Shown one piece after another: positions 13,996 to 23,093 of a stretch of DNA of 25,356 nucleotides. Source of the DNA: CAUYXJ01 sp963577065 (GTDB lineage: Bacteria > Chloroflexota > Dehalococcoidia > Tepidiformales > Tepidiformaceae); NCBI GenBank assembly GCA_963577065.1, contig CAUYXJ010000041.1, positions 1 to 25,356 on the forward strand. Direction: 5' to 3'. The notes under the pieces are model-generated. The model saw only the letters and a list, made by a program, of their open reading frames with translations. It searched no databases and had not been told where the DNA came from. The number at the start of each line of letters is the position of its first letter. The first letter of the stretch is position 1. Position numbers and translations under genes: made by a program.

Positions 13996-14051
13996 GGGGC
14001 AGCTCCTCCTCGGACGAGCGACAATTCTAGCGGCTCACCGGGCCGCCCCCA

Positions 14052-14714
14052 CTAGGCGATGCCGAGGAGGGCGGGCAGCTCGGCGAGCGCGCCGATGTGG
14101 TGGTCGGGTCCGGCTTCGAGCACGGCCTCGCCGTGAAAGCCATAGGTCGCCGCGATGGTGGGGACGCCCAGCGCTCGGCCCGCTTCGATATCCGCCCGCG
14201 TATCGCCGACGTAGACGGTGGCCGCGGTCGCCTCCTCACCGCGGAGCCCGAGCAGCTCCAGCGCGCGCCGCAGAGGCGCCGGATCGGGCTTGAGTGCAGG
14301 CGCGTCCTCGGCCGCGACCTGCGCCTCGAGAAAGCGGTCGAGACCCGCCGCCGCGAGCGTGGGACCGCTCGTTCGGCGCGAACGGCTCGTCACCGCCGCG
14401 AGGCGCAGGCCGGCCTCGCGCAGTCGCTCGAGTACCTCCCGCGCGCTCGGAAAGGGCCGCGCCAGTTCGATGTGCTCGCTCTGAAAGGCTCGATGGAGCT
14501 CAACTGCCTCGGCGACGCGCGAACCGGCGAGCCGTTCGTAGATCTGCTCCAGTGGGTCGCCGGTCATTCGGCGCAGCACCTCATCAGTCGGCACGGGGAG
14601 GTGCAGCGCCTCGAGCGCGGCGTGATAGGCGCCGAGGATGAAGCGCTCGGTATCGAGCAGGGTGCCGTCGATGTCGAAGAGCACGACTCGGGCGTGGCGC
14701 AGGGGCGCAGTCAC
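14052..14714 (-). CDS. HAD-family phosphatase (phosphoglycolate phosphatase-like)
   Basis: A 220-residue subfamily I HAD phosphatase with an alpha-helical cap (about 25-85). Motif I is DIDGT with Asp14 (nucleophile) and Asp16; motif II is VTSRS (Thr109/Ser110); Lys142 (ALKPDP) is motif III; motif IV is GDTRADIEAG with Asp171 and Asp175. The closest recognised group is Gph/PpaX, which dephosphorylates phosphoglycolate or hydrolyses pyrophosphate; this cannot be settled from sequence. The start at 14714 is GTG. It lies 46 bp after the broken nucleotidyltransferase and 56 bp before the enoyl-CoA hydratase. Confidence 0.88.
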   Translation of the reverse strand: MTAPLRHARVVLFDIDGTLLDTERFILGAYHAALEALHLPVPTDEVLRRMTGDPLEQIYERLAGSRVAEAVELHRAFQSEHIELARPFPSAREVLERLREAGLRLAAVTSRSRRTSGPTLAAAGLDRFLEAQVAAEDAPALKPDPAPLRRALELLGLRGEEATAATVYVGDTRADIEAGRALGVPTIAATYGFHGEAVLEAGPDHHIGALAELPALLGIA

Positions 14715-14760
14715 AGCGCCATCATCGTTGCCGGCGGTTCGACAGCGGCTAGCCGACCCG

Positions 14761-15671
14761 TCACCGATACCTCCTCTGGTGAAAGTTGCCCTCAGCGACC
14801 ATACCGGCGACGACGTTGATCAGTCGGGACGCTTCCTGGTTCATATCGGCATAGACCTCGATGACTAGTCCCAGCAGGTGGCCGTTAAGCGCACTCGCAG
14901 CCGCGCATTGCGCTCGGATGACGTCGAGTGCGCGGGCAGGATCGATCACCGCGCTGGTCCTCGGGAGCAGGAGATCGATCTCGTTCTCGGTCGGACGATT
15001 CATCCATGGAAGCCAGGGCCGCGGGCCTTCCGGGTCGCCGATGAGGCGGTGGGGAGCGATGAGCGCGCGGGCCAGCAAGTCGGTCTGACTGGCCGCCTCT
15101 CGGGTGGCGTCCCTCGCGCAGTACTTGATCGCGATCGGGACCATCGCCCAGAAGAAGGTGGTCCACCACTGCAGCTGCTCCAACCACTCGCCCGGCGAAA
15201 GAGGCGTTAGGTCACAAACTGGGAAGGCCTGCTCCTCGAACAGTAGCCGGTAGCTACTCGGCTTTGTCGCCTTGCTGGCCGGGCCGATGTTCCAATCCAC
15301 CAGCAGCAGGCCTCGGAAGTAAACCAGCTGGAACACGGCATCGCCGTGGGACAGGTTGTCCGATGGCATCTCCGGCTGTACCAACAGCGGCTCTCCCACG
15401 GCGGCGTAGAGCTGTGGCTTTCTTCCAGGAACCGCTCAAAGGAATCGTCCTCGACCGCTACGTGGAGGTCGAGGACGGACCATTCATCCTCCTCTCCACC
15501 ACCGAGCGAACCCGAAAGCCAAGCGCCGAGAACACGATCGTCGGCGCGCAGCGTCGCAACGATCCTCGCGAGCAGCCTATCCCGAAGAGCAGCCTGTTCC
15601 CCAGGGCTGCCGAAAGCGACCTCCTCCCCCGCATCTGCGCTGTTCACGTCAAGCCCTTCCAGGACGGGCAA
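14761..15671 (-). pseudogene. Nucleotidyltransferase-domain protein, frameshifted
   Basis: Two minus-strand frames together form one protein. The N-terminal part (15671 to about 15415) has the nucleotidyltransferase motif GSLGGGEEDEWSVLDLHVAV; the rest (about 15415 to 14761) continues with LYAAVGEPLLVQPEMPSDNL, a central WNIGPASKA strand and a helical C-terminal domain. The frame changes near 15413-15418, within the run after ESH. In addition the first catalytic Asp of the SDLD motif is Val (SVLD). So the reading frame and the active site are both broken. The start is uncertain: TTG at 15671 or a later GTG. Homologues are familiar as aminoglycoside-nucleotidyltransferase-like proteins of unknown substrate. 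Confidence 0.75.
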
Positions 15672-15784
15672 TCGAAGCTGCCCTGGTATCGATATCGTCT
15701 GCTCTGTGAATCAATGGCGCAGATCCTAGCGCGCCGGAGTGCTGCGATCGCCGCGGACCTAGCGCTCGCGCCTGCGATGGTGCC

Positions 15785-16276
15785 GTGACCGAGGACCGCC
15801 CGACTCCCCGCCCGACCTCACGCGTGCTCGTGCTGGATCAGGATGATCGCGTCCTCCTCTTCCGCATCGTGGACGCCGACATCCGGGACGCGCCCTGGAT
15901 CTGGGTCGCGCCCGGTGGCGGCGCGGAGGCGGGCGAGAGCGAGCAGGAGACGGCCGCGCGCGAACTGTGGGAGGAGACGGGCGCCGCAGCGGCTCTCGAA
16001 GGGCCGATCTGGCGCCGCCGGCACGTCTATCCCTTCCGCGACCAGTGGTTCGAGGCGCGCGAGGCGTACTTCGTCGCGCGCGTGGGCGCGTTCGTGCCGA
16101 GCCGCGACAACCACACGCCGCTCGAGCGCGAGGGGCTCCGCGATCACCGCTGGTGGTCGGTCGCCGAGATCCTCGCGGCCGATGACGAGGTCTTCTTCCC
16201 GCGCGCGCTGGGCGAGCTCCTCCCCGCCCTGATCGCGGGGGAGCGCCCGGCGGTTCCGATCGAGGTCGGTACTTAG
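15785..16276 (+). CDS. Nudix hydrolase
   Basis: A 163-residue single-domain Nudix enzyme that hydrolyses nucleoside diphosphates linked to another group. The Nudix box GX5EX7REXXEEXG spans 45-66: GGAEAGESEQETAARELWEE, with Arg59, Glu60, Glu63 and Glu64 binding metal. The preceding WIWVAPGGG and following HVYPFRDQWFEAREAYF are usual. The start is GTG 15785. The stop overlaps that of the convergent GNAT-GrpB gene by 4 bp. Substrate unknown. Confidence 0.9.
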   Translation: MTEDRPTPRPTSRVLVLDQDDRVLLFRIVDADIRDAPWIWVAPGGGAEAGESEQETAARELWEETGAAAALEGPIWRRRHVYPFRDQWFEAREAYFVARVGAFVPSRDNHTPLEREGLRDHRWWSVAEILAADDEVFFPRALGELLPALIAGERPAVPIEVGT

Positions 16277-17346
16277 CGGGCGTCCTCGGCCTCAGCCAGG
16301 GCGAGAGGCGCGCGGATGAACGGCGACTTACGGTGGGTGTAGGCCGCGACGTCCTTGGGGTCGCTGGCAGCGAGGTCGCGCTTGAGGCGCCCGTACTCGG
16401 CGGCGGCGTCCGGATGGGCGCGCAGATAGTCGCGAAAGCGGATGGTCTGCCGCCAGCCTCGACCGCCCTCGACGACGAGGTGGAGGTTGTGAGTACGGTG
16501 CCCTCCTTCCTGCTTACGAAAGTAGAGGCGGCCGGGAATGCCGACCTCGCCCACGTACTCCCATCCGATCTCGCGTAGGGGCACGACGGCCTCGCAGGCT
16601 TCATCGAACGTGCGTGCGCCAGCCTGGAGGTCGATGATCGGCTTTGCCGCAAGGCCCGGCACCGAGGTGCTGCCGACGTGCTCGACCACGAGACCGGGAG
16701 CGGCTTCGCCGATGGCGGCCTGTTCGCGCTCGAAGAGCGCTGGCCAAGCCTCGTCGTAGTCGACGACGACCACCAGTGAGGTTCGAGCGCTCGTGCGCGG
16801 CCCCGGGATGGGGGCGAGGCGCCGCCGGTAGCGCACTTCGACGGTCTCCTCGCCCGCGAACTCCAGCGCCTTGCGGCCACCGTCGGCTTCCATCGCCGCT
16901 GCTTCGTAGAATCCGCGGGAGGGCGCGTTCTCTTCCAGCACCCAGAGCGTGGCCTCCACGAAGCCCTCTCGAGCGAGCGCTTCGAGGGCATGAACGAAGA
17001 GCATCTGCCCGATCCCGTGGCCCTGCCACTCCGGGTCGACGTAGAGGGCGTAGACCTGGCCGGTTTCGGGGCTGGCATCTTGGTCGCTCGCTGGTCCGCT
17101 GCTCGCGAAGCCCCACACGACGCCCTCGACTTCGGCGACGACGGTGCCAGAACCGGCGGCGAGGATCCTCGCCCAGCTCTCCTCTCGGTCAGCGATGGAG
17201 AGGGCATCCAAGTACGAATCCGGGACGATGCCGCGATAGGCGGACTGCCAGGTGCGGACGTGGACTTCGGCGACACCCGCAGCGTCTGCCGCCGCCGCCG
17301 GGCGAATCTGGGGCAGCCGCGGGATAGGCTCGGTCAGTCCTGCCAC
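16273..17346 (-). CDS. GNAT acetyltransferase fused to a GrpB (UPF0157) domain
   Basis: A 357-residue two-domain protein. Residues 12-177 are a GNAT N-acetyltransferase: the acetyl-CoA pyrophosphate loop is QGHGIG at 108-113, and YALYVDPEW precedes it as strand 4; NAPSRGFYEAAAMEADGGRK is the C-terminal motif. Residues about 188-352 are a GrpB domain, a nucleotidyltransferase-like fold of unknown role: VVVDYDEAWPALFEREQAAI, EHVGSTSVPGLAAKPIIDL (222-240) with the catalytic-like GS...D. The GTG at 17346 lies 13 bp inside the obg gene, so it is translationally coupled. The fusion suggests both domains act on one substrate, which is unknown. Confidence 0.9.
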   Translation of the reverse strand: MAGLTEPIPRLPQIRPAAAADAAGVAEVHVRTWQSAYRGIVPDSYLDALSIADREESWARILAAGSGTVVAEVEGVVWGFASSGPASDQDASPETGQVYALYVDPEWQGHGIGQMLFVHALEALAREGFVEATLWVLEENAPSRGFYEAAAMEADGGRKALEFAGEETVEVRYRRRLAPIPGPRTSARTSLVVVVDYDEAWPALFEREQAAIGEAAPGLVVEHVGSTSVPGLAAKPIIDLQAGARTFDEACEAVVPLREIGWEYVGEVGIPGRLYFRKQEGGHRTHNLHLVVEGGRGWRQTIRFRDYLRAHPDAAAEYGRLKRDLAASDPKDVAAYTHRKSPFIRAPLALAEAEDAR

Positions 17347-18593
17347 GCCAGCTCGGCCTCGCCGAAGCGCACGGTGTCGCCGGCGATGACCCCCTCACGC
17401 CGCAGCGCCTTCGCCACGCCCCAGCGCTGGATGCGGCGATCGATCTCATCGCGCGCGCCATCCATTTCGAGGTCCATCATCTCGACGAACGTGACCACCC
17501 GCTGCCCCTCCACCACAAACAGCCCCGGCCCCCCGCGAGCGATAGTGAAGCGCTCCTCGGGCTGCGGGCGAACGACGGGGAGGATGGCCTTGCCGCGCTC
17601 CAGGGCCGCCTCGCGTTCCGCCTCGACGAGCCCAAGCAGCTGCACCATCAGCTCTTCGGTGCCTGAGGCTGCGTCGGCCGAGACCACCTCGACAGGCGCC
17701 TGAACGTGCGCACTCAGCGTGGCCGCCGCGTCGAGCGCGATCTCCTCGTCGAGATCGGACTTCGTCACGGCGATGACACGCGCGATCTCGTCCAGAGACG
17801 GGTCGTACGCGTGCAGCTCCGACTCGATCAGCTCGTAGTCGGTGACGGGATCGACGGAGCTGCAATCGACGACGTGGAGCAGGACGCGGCAGCGGCGGAC
17901 GTGCTTGAGGAACTCGAAGCCGAGTCCGTAACCCTCGCTCGCCCCCTCCACGAGCCCCGGCAGGTCGGCGAGCGTGAAGCGCTCGTAGCCAACGTTGACG
18001 ACGCCGAGCATGGGCTCGAGCGTGGTGAACGGGTACGAGGCGATCTTGGGCTTGGCGTGCGAGACGCCCGCGAGAAGGGTGGACTTGCCCGCGTTCGGGA
18101 GGCCGATCAGCCCCACATCCGCCAGTAGGCGCAGCTCGAGCCGGAGGGCGAGCGACTCGCCCGCGTGGCCGCGCTGGGCGTAGTGCGGCGCCTGGTTCGT
18201 GCTCGTGGCGAAGCGCTTGTTCCCCCAGCCACCGCGCCCTCCCCAAGCTACGAGCTCGGTCGCACCGGCCTCGGAGAGGTCGGCAACGGGTTCGCCCGTC
18301 TCCTGATCGAAGGCGATCGTGCCCACGGGCACATCGAGCGTGAGATCCTCGCCCTGAGGCCCCGTGCTCTGGCTAGGCCCCCCGGGACCACCATCGCCTG
18401 CCTTGAAACGCTTCTTCGAACGGAAGCGCTCGAGGGTGTACGCATCATCGACCGCACGCAGGAACACAAGCCCGCCGCGGCCGCCATCACCGCCGTCCGG
18501 CCCGCCCAGGGGGATGAACTTCTCCCGATGGAAGGATCTCGCGCCCTTCCCCCCTCCCCCACCTTCCACGGTGATCAGCACGCCATCGAGCAT
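17334..18593 (-). CDS. obg: Obg/CgtA GTPase
   Basis: A 419-residue ribosome-assembly GTPase. The Gly-rich Obg domain occupies 1-157 (GGGGGKGARSFHREKF, GGPDGGDGGRGG). The G domain spans 158-325: G1 GLPNAGKS (164-171), the switch region with G2 Thr (YPFTTLEP), G3 DLPGL (210-214) and G4 TKSD (277-280, a variant of NKxD). Residues 345-419 form the C-terminal OCT-type domain seen in Chloroflexota, Firmicutes and some actinobacterial Obg. The ATG at 18593 gives the family start (MLDGVLITVEG); no strong ribosome site is visible. A GNAT-GrpB gene overlaps its end. Confidence 0.97.
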   Translation of the reverse strand: MLDGVLITVEGGGGGKGARSFHREKFIPLGGPDGGDGGRGGLVFLRAVDDAYTLERFRSKKRFKAGDGGPGGPSQSTGPQGEDLTLDVPVGTIAFDQETGEPVADLSEAGATELVAWGGRGGWGNKRFATSTNQAPHYAQRGHAGESLALRLELRLLADVGLIGLPNAGKSTLLAGVSHAKPKIASYPFTTLEPMLGVVNVGYERFTLADLPGLVEGASEGYGLGFEFLKHVRRCRVLLHVVDCSSVDPVTDYELIESELHAYDPSLDEIARVIAVTKSDLDEEIALDAAATLSAHVQAPVEVVSADAASGTEELMVQLLGLVEAEREAALERGKAILPVVRPQPEERFTIARGGPGLFVVEGQRVVTFVEMMDLEMDGARDEIDRRIQRWGVAKALRREGVIAGDTVRFGEAELAWQD

Positions 18594-19114
18594 GCATGCG
18601 ATCGTAGGTCATCGTGCGCGGGCAGGCAGGCTCGTTGAGGGCCCGGCCATTCTTGAACAGCGTCGCCAGTAGCGGCTCCCTCTCCTGCCCCATCCTTCTC
18701 TGAGCTGCAGCGCGTCCGGAACGACCTGTCCCAACGTTCCCACGTACACGTAGCTCCTCAAGTTCTCAAAGAGGAGTCAGCTAGGTTCTTATGCCTCTGG
18801 GTTGGTGATGGTGATAAGAGGGGTGGGCCTGCGGGATTCCGGCCGAACGCCTTTGCGCTGGGGACGGGAGTCGCTGCCGCCGCGGTGGAACGTGCGGTGG
18901 AAGGCGATGGAATCCGTACCGCTCGCCAGAGCGAGGCTGCCTACGGTGGTGTCGACTCCCTCTCTGATACACAATCCGCTGCAATCCCAACCCGAATCCC
19001 ACCGGTACCCAACAAGCGAGCGCGAAGGTGGAGCAGCCCTTAGGGCGTGAAGCCGTAGCAGACGAGCGCGGGGGGAGGTGGGCCGGGGGCCCGAGCGCTA
19101 GCGAGCTTTCTCGG
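18594..19114. other. 520-bp non-coding stretch between obg and the ABC operon
   Basis: No credible gene. Short frames exist on the minus strand (18789-18974, 61 residues; 18781-19200) but lack ribosome sites, family motifs and normal codon use. A small hairpin occurs at 18754-18776, ctcctc and gaggag with an 11-base loop. As the ABC operon ends at 19115 and obg starts at 18593 on the same strand, it holds the obg promoter and the ABC terminator region, neither of which I can pinpoint. Confidence 0.5.
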
Positions 19115-21079
19115 TTACTCGCCGCCGGCTGGCGCGGGTGTCGCCTCGCCGAGATCGCCGCGGCGGCGGCGAGCGACGGCTTCGTCCTCGCCGAGGGCAC
19201 CCTCCTCGTCCTGCTCGTAGGTCATCTTGTAGAGGTTCGCGTAAACCCCGTCCGCGGCCAGGAGTTCATCGTGCGTGCCGATCTCGGCGATACGGCCGGT
19301 GTTGAGGACGACGATGCGGCTGGCCTCGCGGATGGTCGAGAGGCGGTGGGCGATGACGAAAGAGGTGCGGTTCTCGAGCAGGTTGCGGAGCGCTCGCTGG
19401 ATGATGACCTCCGTCTGCGTGTCCACGTAGGCGGTCGCCTCATCGAGGATGAGGATGCGGGGAGCGGCGAGGACGGCGCGCGCGAAGCTGAGGAGCTGGC
19501 GCTCACCGACGGAGATGTTCTGGCCACGCTGGTGCAGCTCGTGGTTGTAGCCGCCGTCCATGCGCGAGATGAAGTCGTGAGCACCGACGGCCTCCGCGGC
19601 CTCTTGGATCTCTTCGTCGGTCGCTCCGGGCTTCCCGTACTCGATGTTGTCGCGGATCGTGCCGCTGAAGAGGTAGGGCGTCTGCAGGACGACGCCCATG
19701 AATTGGGTGAGCGAGCGCCGCTTGATGTCGCGGACATCGTGGCCGTCGATGCTGATTGAACCTTCGGAGACCTCGTAGCCGCGGCTGATGAGCGTCGTCA
19801 CGGTGGTCTTGCCGGAGCCTGTGTGGCCAACGAGGGCGATCGTTTCGCCGGGCTCGACCTGGAGGTCGAAGTCATCGAGCACCGGGATGCCTTCGACGTA
19901 GTGGAAGTTGACGTGGTCGAAGCTGACGCGGCCCTCGACGTCGGAGAGCTCGATCGCGTCCTCTTTGTCGCGGATGCGGGGGACGGTGTCGAGCACCTCG
20001 AAGATGCGCTGGCCCCCGGCCATGGCCCGCTGCAGCATCGTGTACTGCATCACGAGGTCGCGGATGGGCTCGAAGAAGCGCAGGACCGCGAGGATGAAGA
20101 TGAAGATGACGGCGAATGTCGCCGCAATGTCGATGTTCGCGGGGTCGCCGTTGAGGGCGCGGTAGCCGGCGACGATGAGCACGGCCGCGGTCGAGATGGC
20201 AATGCACATCTCGATCAGGGGAACGATGACGGCGGTGAGCGTGCCCGCCCAGATGTTCGCGTTGCGGTTGCGCTGGTTCATCTCGTCGAAGACGCGCGCA
20301 TTCTCGTCCTCACGGTTGAGCGACTGGACCGTGCGCACGCCGGAGATGCTCTCGCCGAGGTTCCCGTAGAGCTCGCTGATGCGGACGCGCACGTTGATGA
20401 AGGCGGCGCGCGCGTACCGTGCCCAGAAGAAGAGGATAAAGATGAGTGGCGGCACCACCGCGAAGGTGATGAGCGCGAGCTTCCAATCGGCGCCCATGAG
20501 GATGCTGACGGCGATGCCGAGTCCGATGATGTCGGCGAGGAAGGTGAGCGAGCCGGTGCTCAGGAGCTCCTGCATGACGGTTACATCGCTCGTGAGCCGG
20601 CTGATCATGCGGCCCGTTTCCATCTCGTCGTAGAACGAGAGGGAGAGGCCCTGCATGTGCTCGTACATCTCGGTGCGGAGTTCGTAGAGCAGCTGCGTGC
20701 CGAGCCGGGCCATGACCAGTTGCTGGATCATGCCCGAGATCCAGCCGATCACGCCGAATCCGAGCATCGCCCCCATGAGCCAGGGCACGCGGGCGGTGTC
20801 GCCGGAGGCGGCCGCGCCAACGGTCCAGCCGATGAGCAGCGGCTGGATGAAGACGGAGACGGAGACCAGCACCATGCAGAAGAAGGCGAGAAGCATGGCG
20901 GGCTTGTGTTTGCTCAGGTAGGGGATCATCCTGCGCACGACTTCGGCGTCGTAGGGCTTGCCCAGGTACTCCTCGTCCCAGCCATCGGCGCCGCGGTTGC
21001 CGCCGCGCACCATCCCTTGCTGCCCGCCGATGCCGCTGCTGTAGCCGCCCGCGCCGCCGCCGCCCCCGAACATGCCCAT
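19115..21079 (-). CDS. Heterodimeric ABC exporter, half-transporter with the canonical Walker B
   Basis: A 654-residue ABC half-transporter: a Gly-rich N-terminal extension (1-40), six membrane helices (about 55-350) and a nucleotide-binding domain (about 385-625). Walker A is GHTGSGKT (418-425), the Q-loop VVLQTPYLF (463-471), Walker B ILILDE with catalytic Glu547, and the H-loop His578 (IAHRLST). The signature is degenerate: ISVGE (522-526) instead of LSGGQ. Its start ATG overlaps the previous gene's TAA by one base (TAATG), so the two halves are coupled. The pattern matches heterodimers such as TM287/288 and BmrCD, which export drugs or lipids. An acidic Ala/Pro tail follows. Confidence 0.93.
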   Translation of the reverse strand: MGMFGGGGGAGGYSSGIGGQQGMVRGGNRGADGWDEEYLGKPYDAEVVRRMIPYLSKHKPAMLLAFFCMVLVSVSVFIQPLLIGWTVGAAASGDTARVPWLMGAMLGFGVIGWISGMIQQLVMARLGTQLLYELRTEMYEHMQGLSLSFYDEMETGRMISRLTSDVTVMQELLSTGSLTFLADIIGLGIAVSILMGADWKLALITFAVVPPLIFILFFWARYARAAFINVRVRISELYGNLGESISGVRTVQSLNREDENARVFDEMNQRNRNANIWAGTLTAVIVPLIEMCIAISTAAVLIVAGYRALNGDPANIDIAATFAVIFIFILAVLRFFEPIRDLVMQYTMLQRAMAGGQRIFEVLDTVPRIRDKEDAIELSDVEGRVSFDHVNFHYVEGIPVLDDFDLQVEPGETIALVGHTGSGKTTVTTLISRGYEVSEGSISIDGHDVRDIKRRSLTQFMGVVLQTPYLFSGTIRDNIEYGKPGATDEEIQEAAEAVGAHDFISRMDGGYNHELHQRGQNISVGERQLLSFARAVLAAPRILILDEATAYVDTQTEVIIQRALRNLLENRTSFVIAHRLSTIREASRIVVLNTGRIAEIGTHDELLAADGVYANLYKMTYEQDEEGALGEDEAVARRRRGDLGEATPAPAGGE

Positions 21080-22929
21080 TACTTGGCCCCTCCGCCCGCA
21101 GCGCTGGACGCGACCTGTTCGCGTTCAGCGGCAGCCGCGCGGACCTCGCCGAGCGCGTCTTCCTGGTCGCGAAGCTCGAGGTCGTAGATCGTGCGGTACA
21201 AGCCTTCTTCTTCGAGCAGCTCCTCGTGGCGGCCGCGCTGCACGACGGCGCCCTTATCGAGCACGATGATCTCGTCGGCGCGCATCACCGTGCGCAGCCG
21301 CTGGGCGATAACGAAGGTGGTGCGCCCCTCCATCAGCGTGTTCAGGGCCTGCTGGATGAGGAACTCGGTCTGTGTGTCCACGCTCGCCGTGGAGTCATCG
21401 AAGATGAGGATGCGGGGGTCGAGGAGCAGCGTGCGGGCGATCGCGGTGCGCTGCTTCTGCCCTCCTGAGAGGGTGACCCCGCGCTCGCCGACCCACTCGT
21501 CATAGCCGTAGGGCAGGCTCATGATGAAGTCGTGGATACGGGCCGCCTTGGCCGCCGCTTCGATCTCCTCTTGGGTCGCGCCCGGGCGTCCGTAAGCGAT
21601 GTTGTCGCGGATGGTGCCGACGAAGAGGAAGACGTCCTGTTGGACCGCGCCGATGGCCGTGCGCAGCGACTCGATCTGGAAGTCGCGGATATCCGTCCCG
21701 TCGATTGTGATCGCACCCTTCGTCACGTCGTAGAAGCGGGGCAGCAGGTTGACGATCGTGGACTTGCCGCTCCCGGTGGGCCCGAGGAGGGCGATCACCT
21801 TGCCCGGAGGGGCGTCGATCTCGATGTCCCGGAGGACGGCGCTGACGTTGTCGTAGCCGAAGGAGACATCCTCGAAGCGGACGTGGCCGAGGGCATCAAC
21901 CAGAGGCTTCGCATCGGCTCTCTCTTGAACCGCGGATTGGGCGTCGAGCAGCTCGAAGACGCGCTGCCCGGCGGCAATGGCGCGGGAGAAACTCGTGATC
22001 ATGAAGCCGAGCATGCGGACGGGGTTCTGCAGCATCGCAAGCCAGAGGAGGAAAGCGGAGAGCTCCCCCACGCTGAGGCTGCCTCCCGAGACGTAGTAGG
22101 CGCCGATCCCCGCGGTGACACCGGTCTGGGCGATGGAGATGCCCTGGAGAAGGGGGGCGTGACGCGCCATCATCGTTGCCTGGACGAGCTGCTGGTCGCG
22201 GGTGTCCTGGGCGGCGATGGCGAACTTCGCCGCCTCCACGGGCTCTCGGCTGAAGGCCTTGACCACGCGGATGCCGCCGAGGCCTTCGTCGGCCACTTCG
22301 GTCAGCCGCGCCTGGCTCGCTTGGATCTTGATCCAGAGGGGGCGCATCACGCGGTGAACGGCCCAGGAGCGCCAGGCGATGATCGGGAGCGTCGCGCAGC
22401 TGATGAGCGCGAGCTGCCAGTGGAAGATGAACATCCCGGCGACGCCCGCGACGATCATCCCCCCGATCATCAGGAGGCGCAGGGAGGCCATGGACATGAA
22501 CATGCGAATGTTCTCAACGTCCTGGGTTGCACGGGACATGATCTGCCCGGACTGGACCTTGTCGTGGTAGGCGTAGCTCAGCCGTTGGACGTTGTCGTAG
22601 ATGTCGTTGCGGAGGTCGTAGGCGACTTTCTGGCCCAGGCTCTCGGAGATGTACGTCTGGACGAAGGCCGAGAGGCCGCGGCCCGCCGCGAAGGCGACGA
22701 CGGCGAGCGCCGCGATTACCAACGAGCGCTCGCTGCCGCCGAAGCCCACGATCTCGCTTTTGCCGTCGACAATGCCCCGGATCGGATCGAGGCCAATGTC
22801 GATTGCGAGCTGGACGAGGTAAGGGCTGCCCATCGAGAACACGACCGCGCCAGCGGTCGAAAGCAGCCCAAAGAACAGCATGATCCGGTATGGCCGCGCG
22901 TAGCCGGCGAGGCGCAGCAGAATGCCCAA
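21079..22929 (-). CDS. Heterodimeric ABC exporter, half-transporter with the degenerate Walker B
   Basis: A 616-residue half-transporter: six membrane helices (about 15-320) then a nucleotide-binding domain (about 350-595). Walker A is GPTGSGKS (383-390), the signature is intact LSGGQ (487-491), but Walker B is ILIFDD with Asp512 in place of the catalytic Glu, and the H-loop His is Gln543 (IAQRLRT). The next gene has the opposite changes, so one ATP site of the pair is consensus and one is non-hydrolytic. The ATG at 22929 is the first gene of the operon; an inverted repeat lies 31 bp upstream. Substrate unknown: multidrug, lipid or peptide. Confidence 0.93.
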   Translation of the reverse strand: MGILLRLAGYARPYRIMLFFGLLSTAGAVVFSMGSPYLVQLAIDIGLDPIRGIVDGKSEIVGFGGSERSLVIAALAVVAFAAGRGLSAFVQTYISESLGQKVAYDLRNDIYDNVQRLSYAYHDKVQSGQIMSRATQDVENIRMFMSMASLRLLMIGGMIVAGVAGMFIFHWQLALISCATLPIIAWRSWAVHRVMRPLWIKIQASQARLTEVADEGLGGIRVVKAFSREPVEAAKFAIAAQDTRDQQLVQATMMARHAPLLQGISIAQTGVTAGIGAYYVSGGSLSVGELSAFLLWLAMLQNPVRMLGFMITSFSRAIAAGQRVFELLDAQSAVQERADAKPLVDALGHVRFEDVSFGYDNVSAVLRDIEIDAPPGKVIALLGPTGSGKSTIVNLLPRFYDVTKGAITIDGTDIRDFQIESLRTAIGAVQQDVFLFVGTIRDNIAYGRPGATQEEIEAAAKAARIHDFIMSLPYGYDEWVGERGVTLSGGQKQRTAIARTLLLDPRILIFDDSTASVDTQTEFLIQQALNTLMEGRTTFVIAQRLRTVMRADEIIVLDKGAVVQRGRHEELLEEEGLYRTIYDLELRDQEDALGEVRAAAAEREQVASSAAGGGAK

Positions 22930-22959
22930 GGGTGTTCCTCCGAATAGTCGAAGCTACCA

Positions 22960-22977
22960 CACCCTTACGCAAGGGTG
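22960..22977. promoter_or_regulatory. Inverted repeat upstream of the ABC operon
   Basis: caccctt (22960-22966) and aagggtg (22971-22977), a perfect 7-bp inverted repeat with a 4-bp spacer, 31 bp upstream of the ABC start (minus strand) in the divergent spacer to groES. A repressor site or a leader hairpin is possible; no regulator gene is adjacent. Confidence 0.4.
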
Positions 22978-23021
22978 AAGTTGGGCGCGCGCGGGCTTCG
23001 CGAAAGAACATAAGCGCGGCC

Positions 23022-23048
23022 CTAGCACTCTCGCGGGGAGAGTGCTAA
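23022..23048 (+). promoter_or_regulatory. CIRCE element (HrcA operator)
   Basis: The inverted repeat tagcactc (23023-23030) and gagtgcta (23040-23047) with a 9-bp spacer is CIRCE, consensus TTAGCACTC-N9-GAGTGCTAA; only the first base differs (C for T). It is 46 bp upstream of the groES start. HrcA binding here would repress groES-groEL until heat or misfolded protein releases it. hrcA is not in this window. Confidence 0.95.
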
Positions 23049-23093
23049 CATCGCCGGCACGTTCGAAATCAATCGAAAGTAGTGGAGGAACCT

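Noticed and set aside
15759..17276. Long minus-strand open frame (505 codons)
   Set aside because: Shadow of the GNAT-GrpB gene and antisense Nudix gene; low-complexity Arg/Ser/Pro.
18487..18693. Possible N-terminal extension of obg
   Set aside because: It is in a different frame from obg; the family N-terminus begins at ATG 18593.
18789..18974. 61-codon minus-strand frame in the obg/ABC gap
   Set aside because: No ribosome site, no recognisable motif, and composition unlike neighbouring genes.
19823..21187. Long plus-strand open frame (454 codons)
   Set aside because: Antisense shadow of the ABC transporter; Asp/Glu/His-rich composition typical of such shadows.
21532..22947. Long plus-strand open frame (471 codons)
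   Set aside because: Antisense shadow of the other ABC half-transporter.
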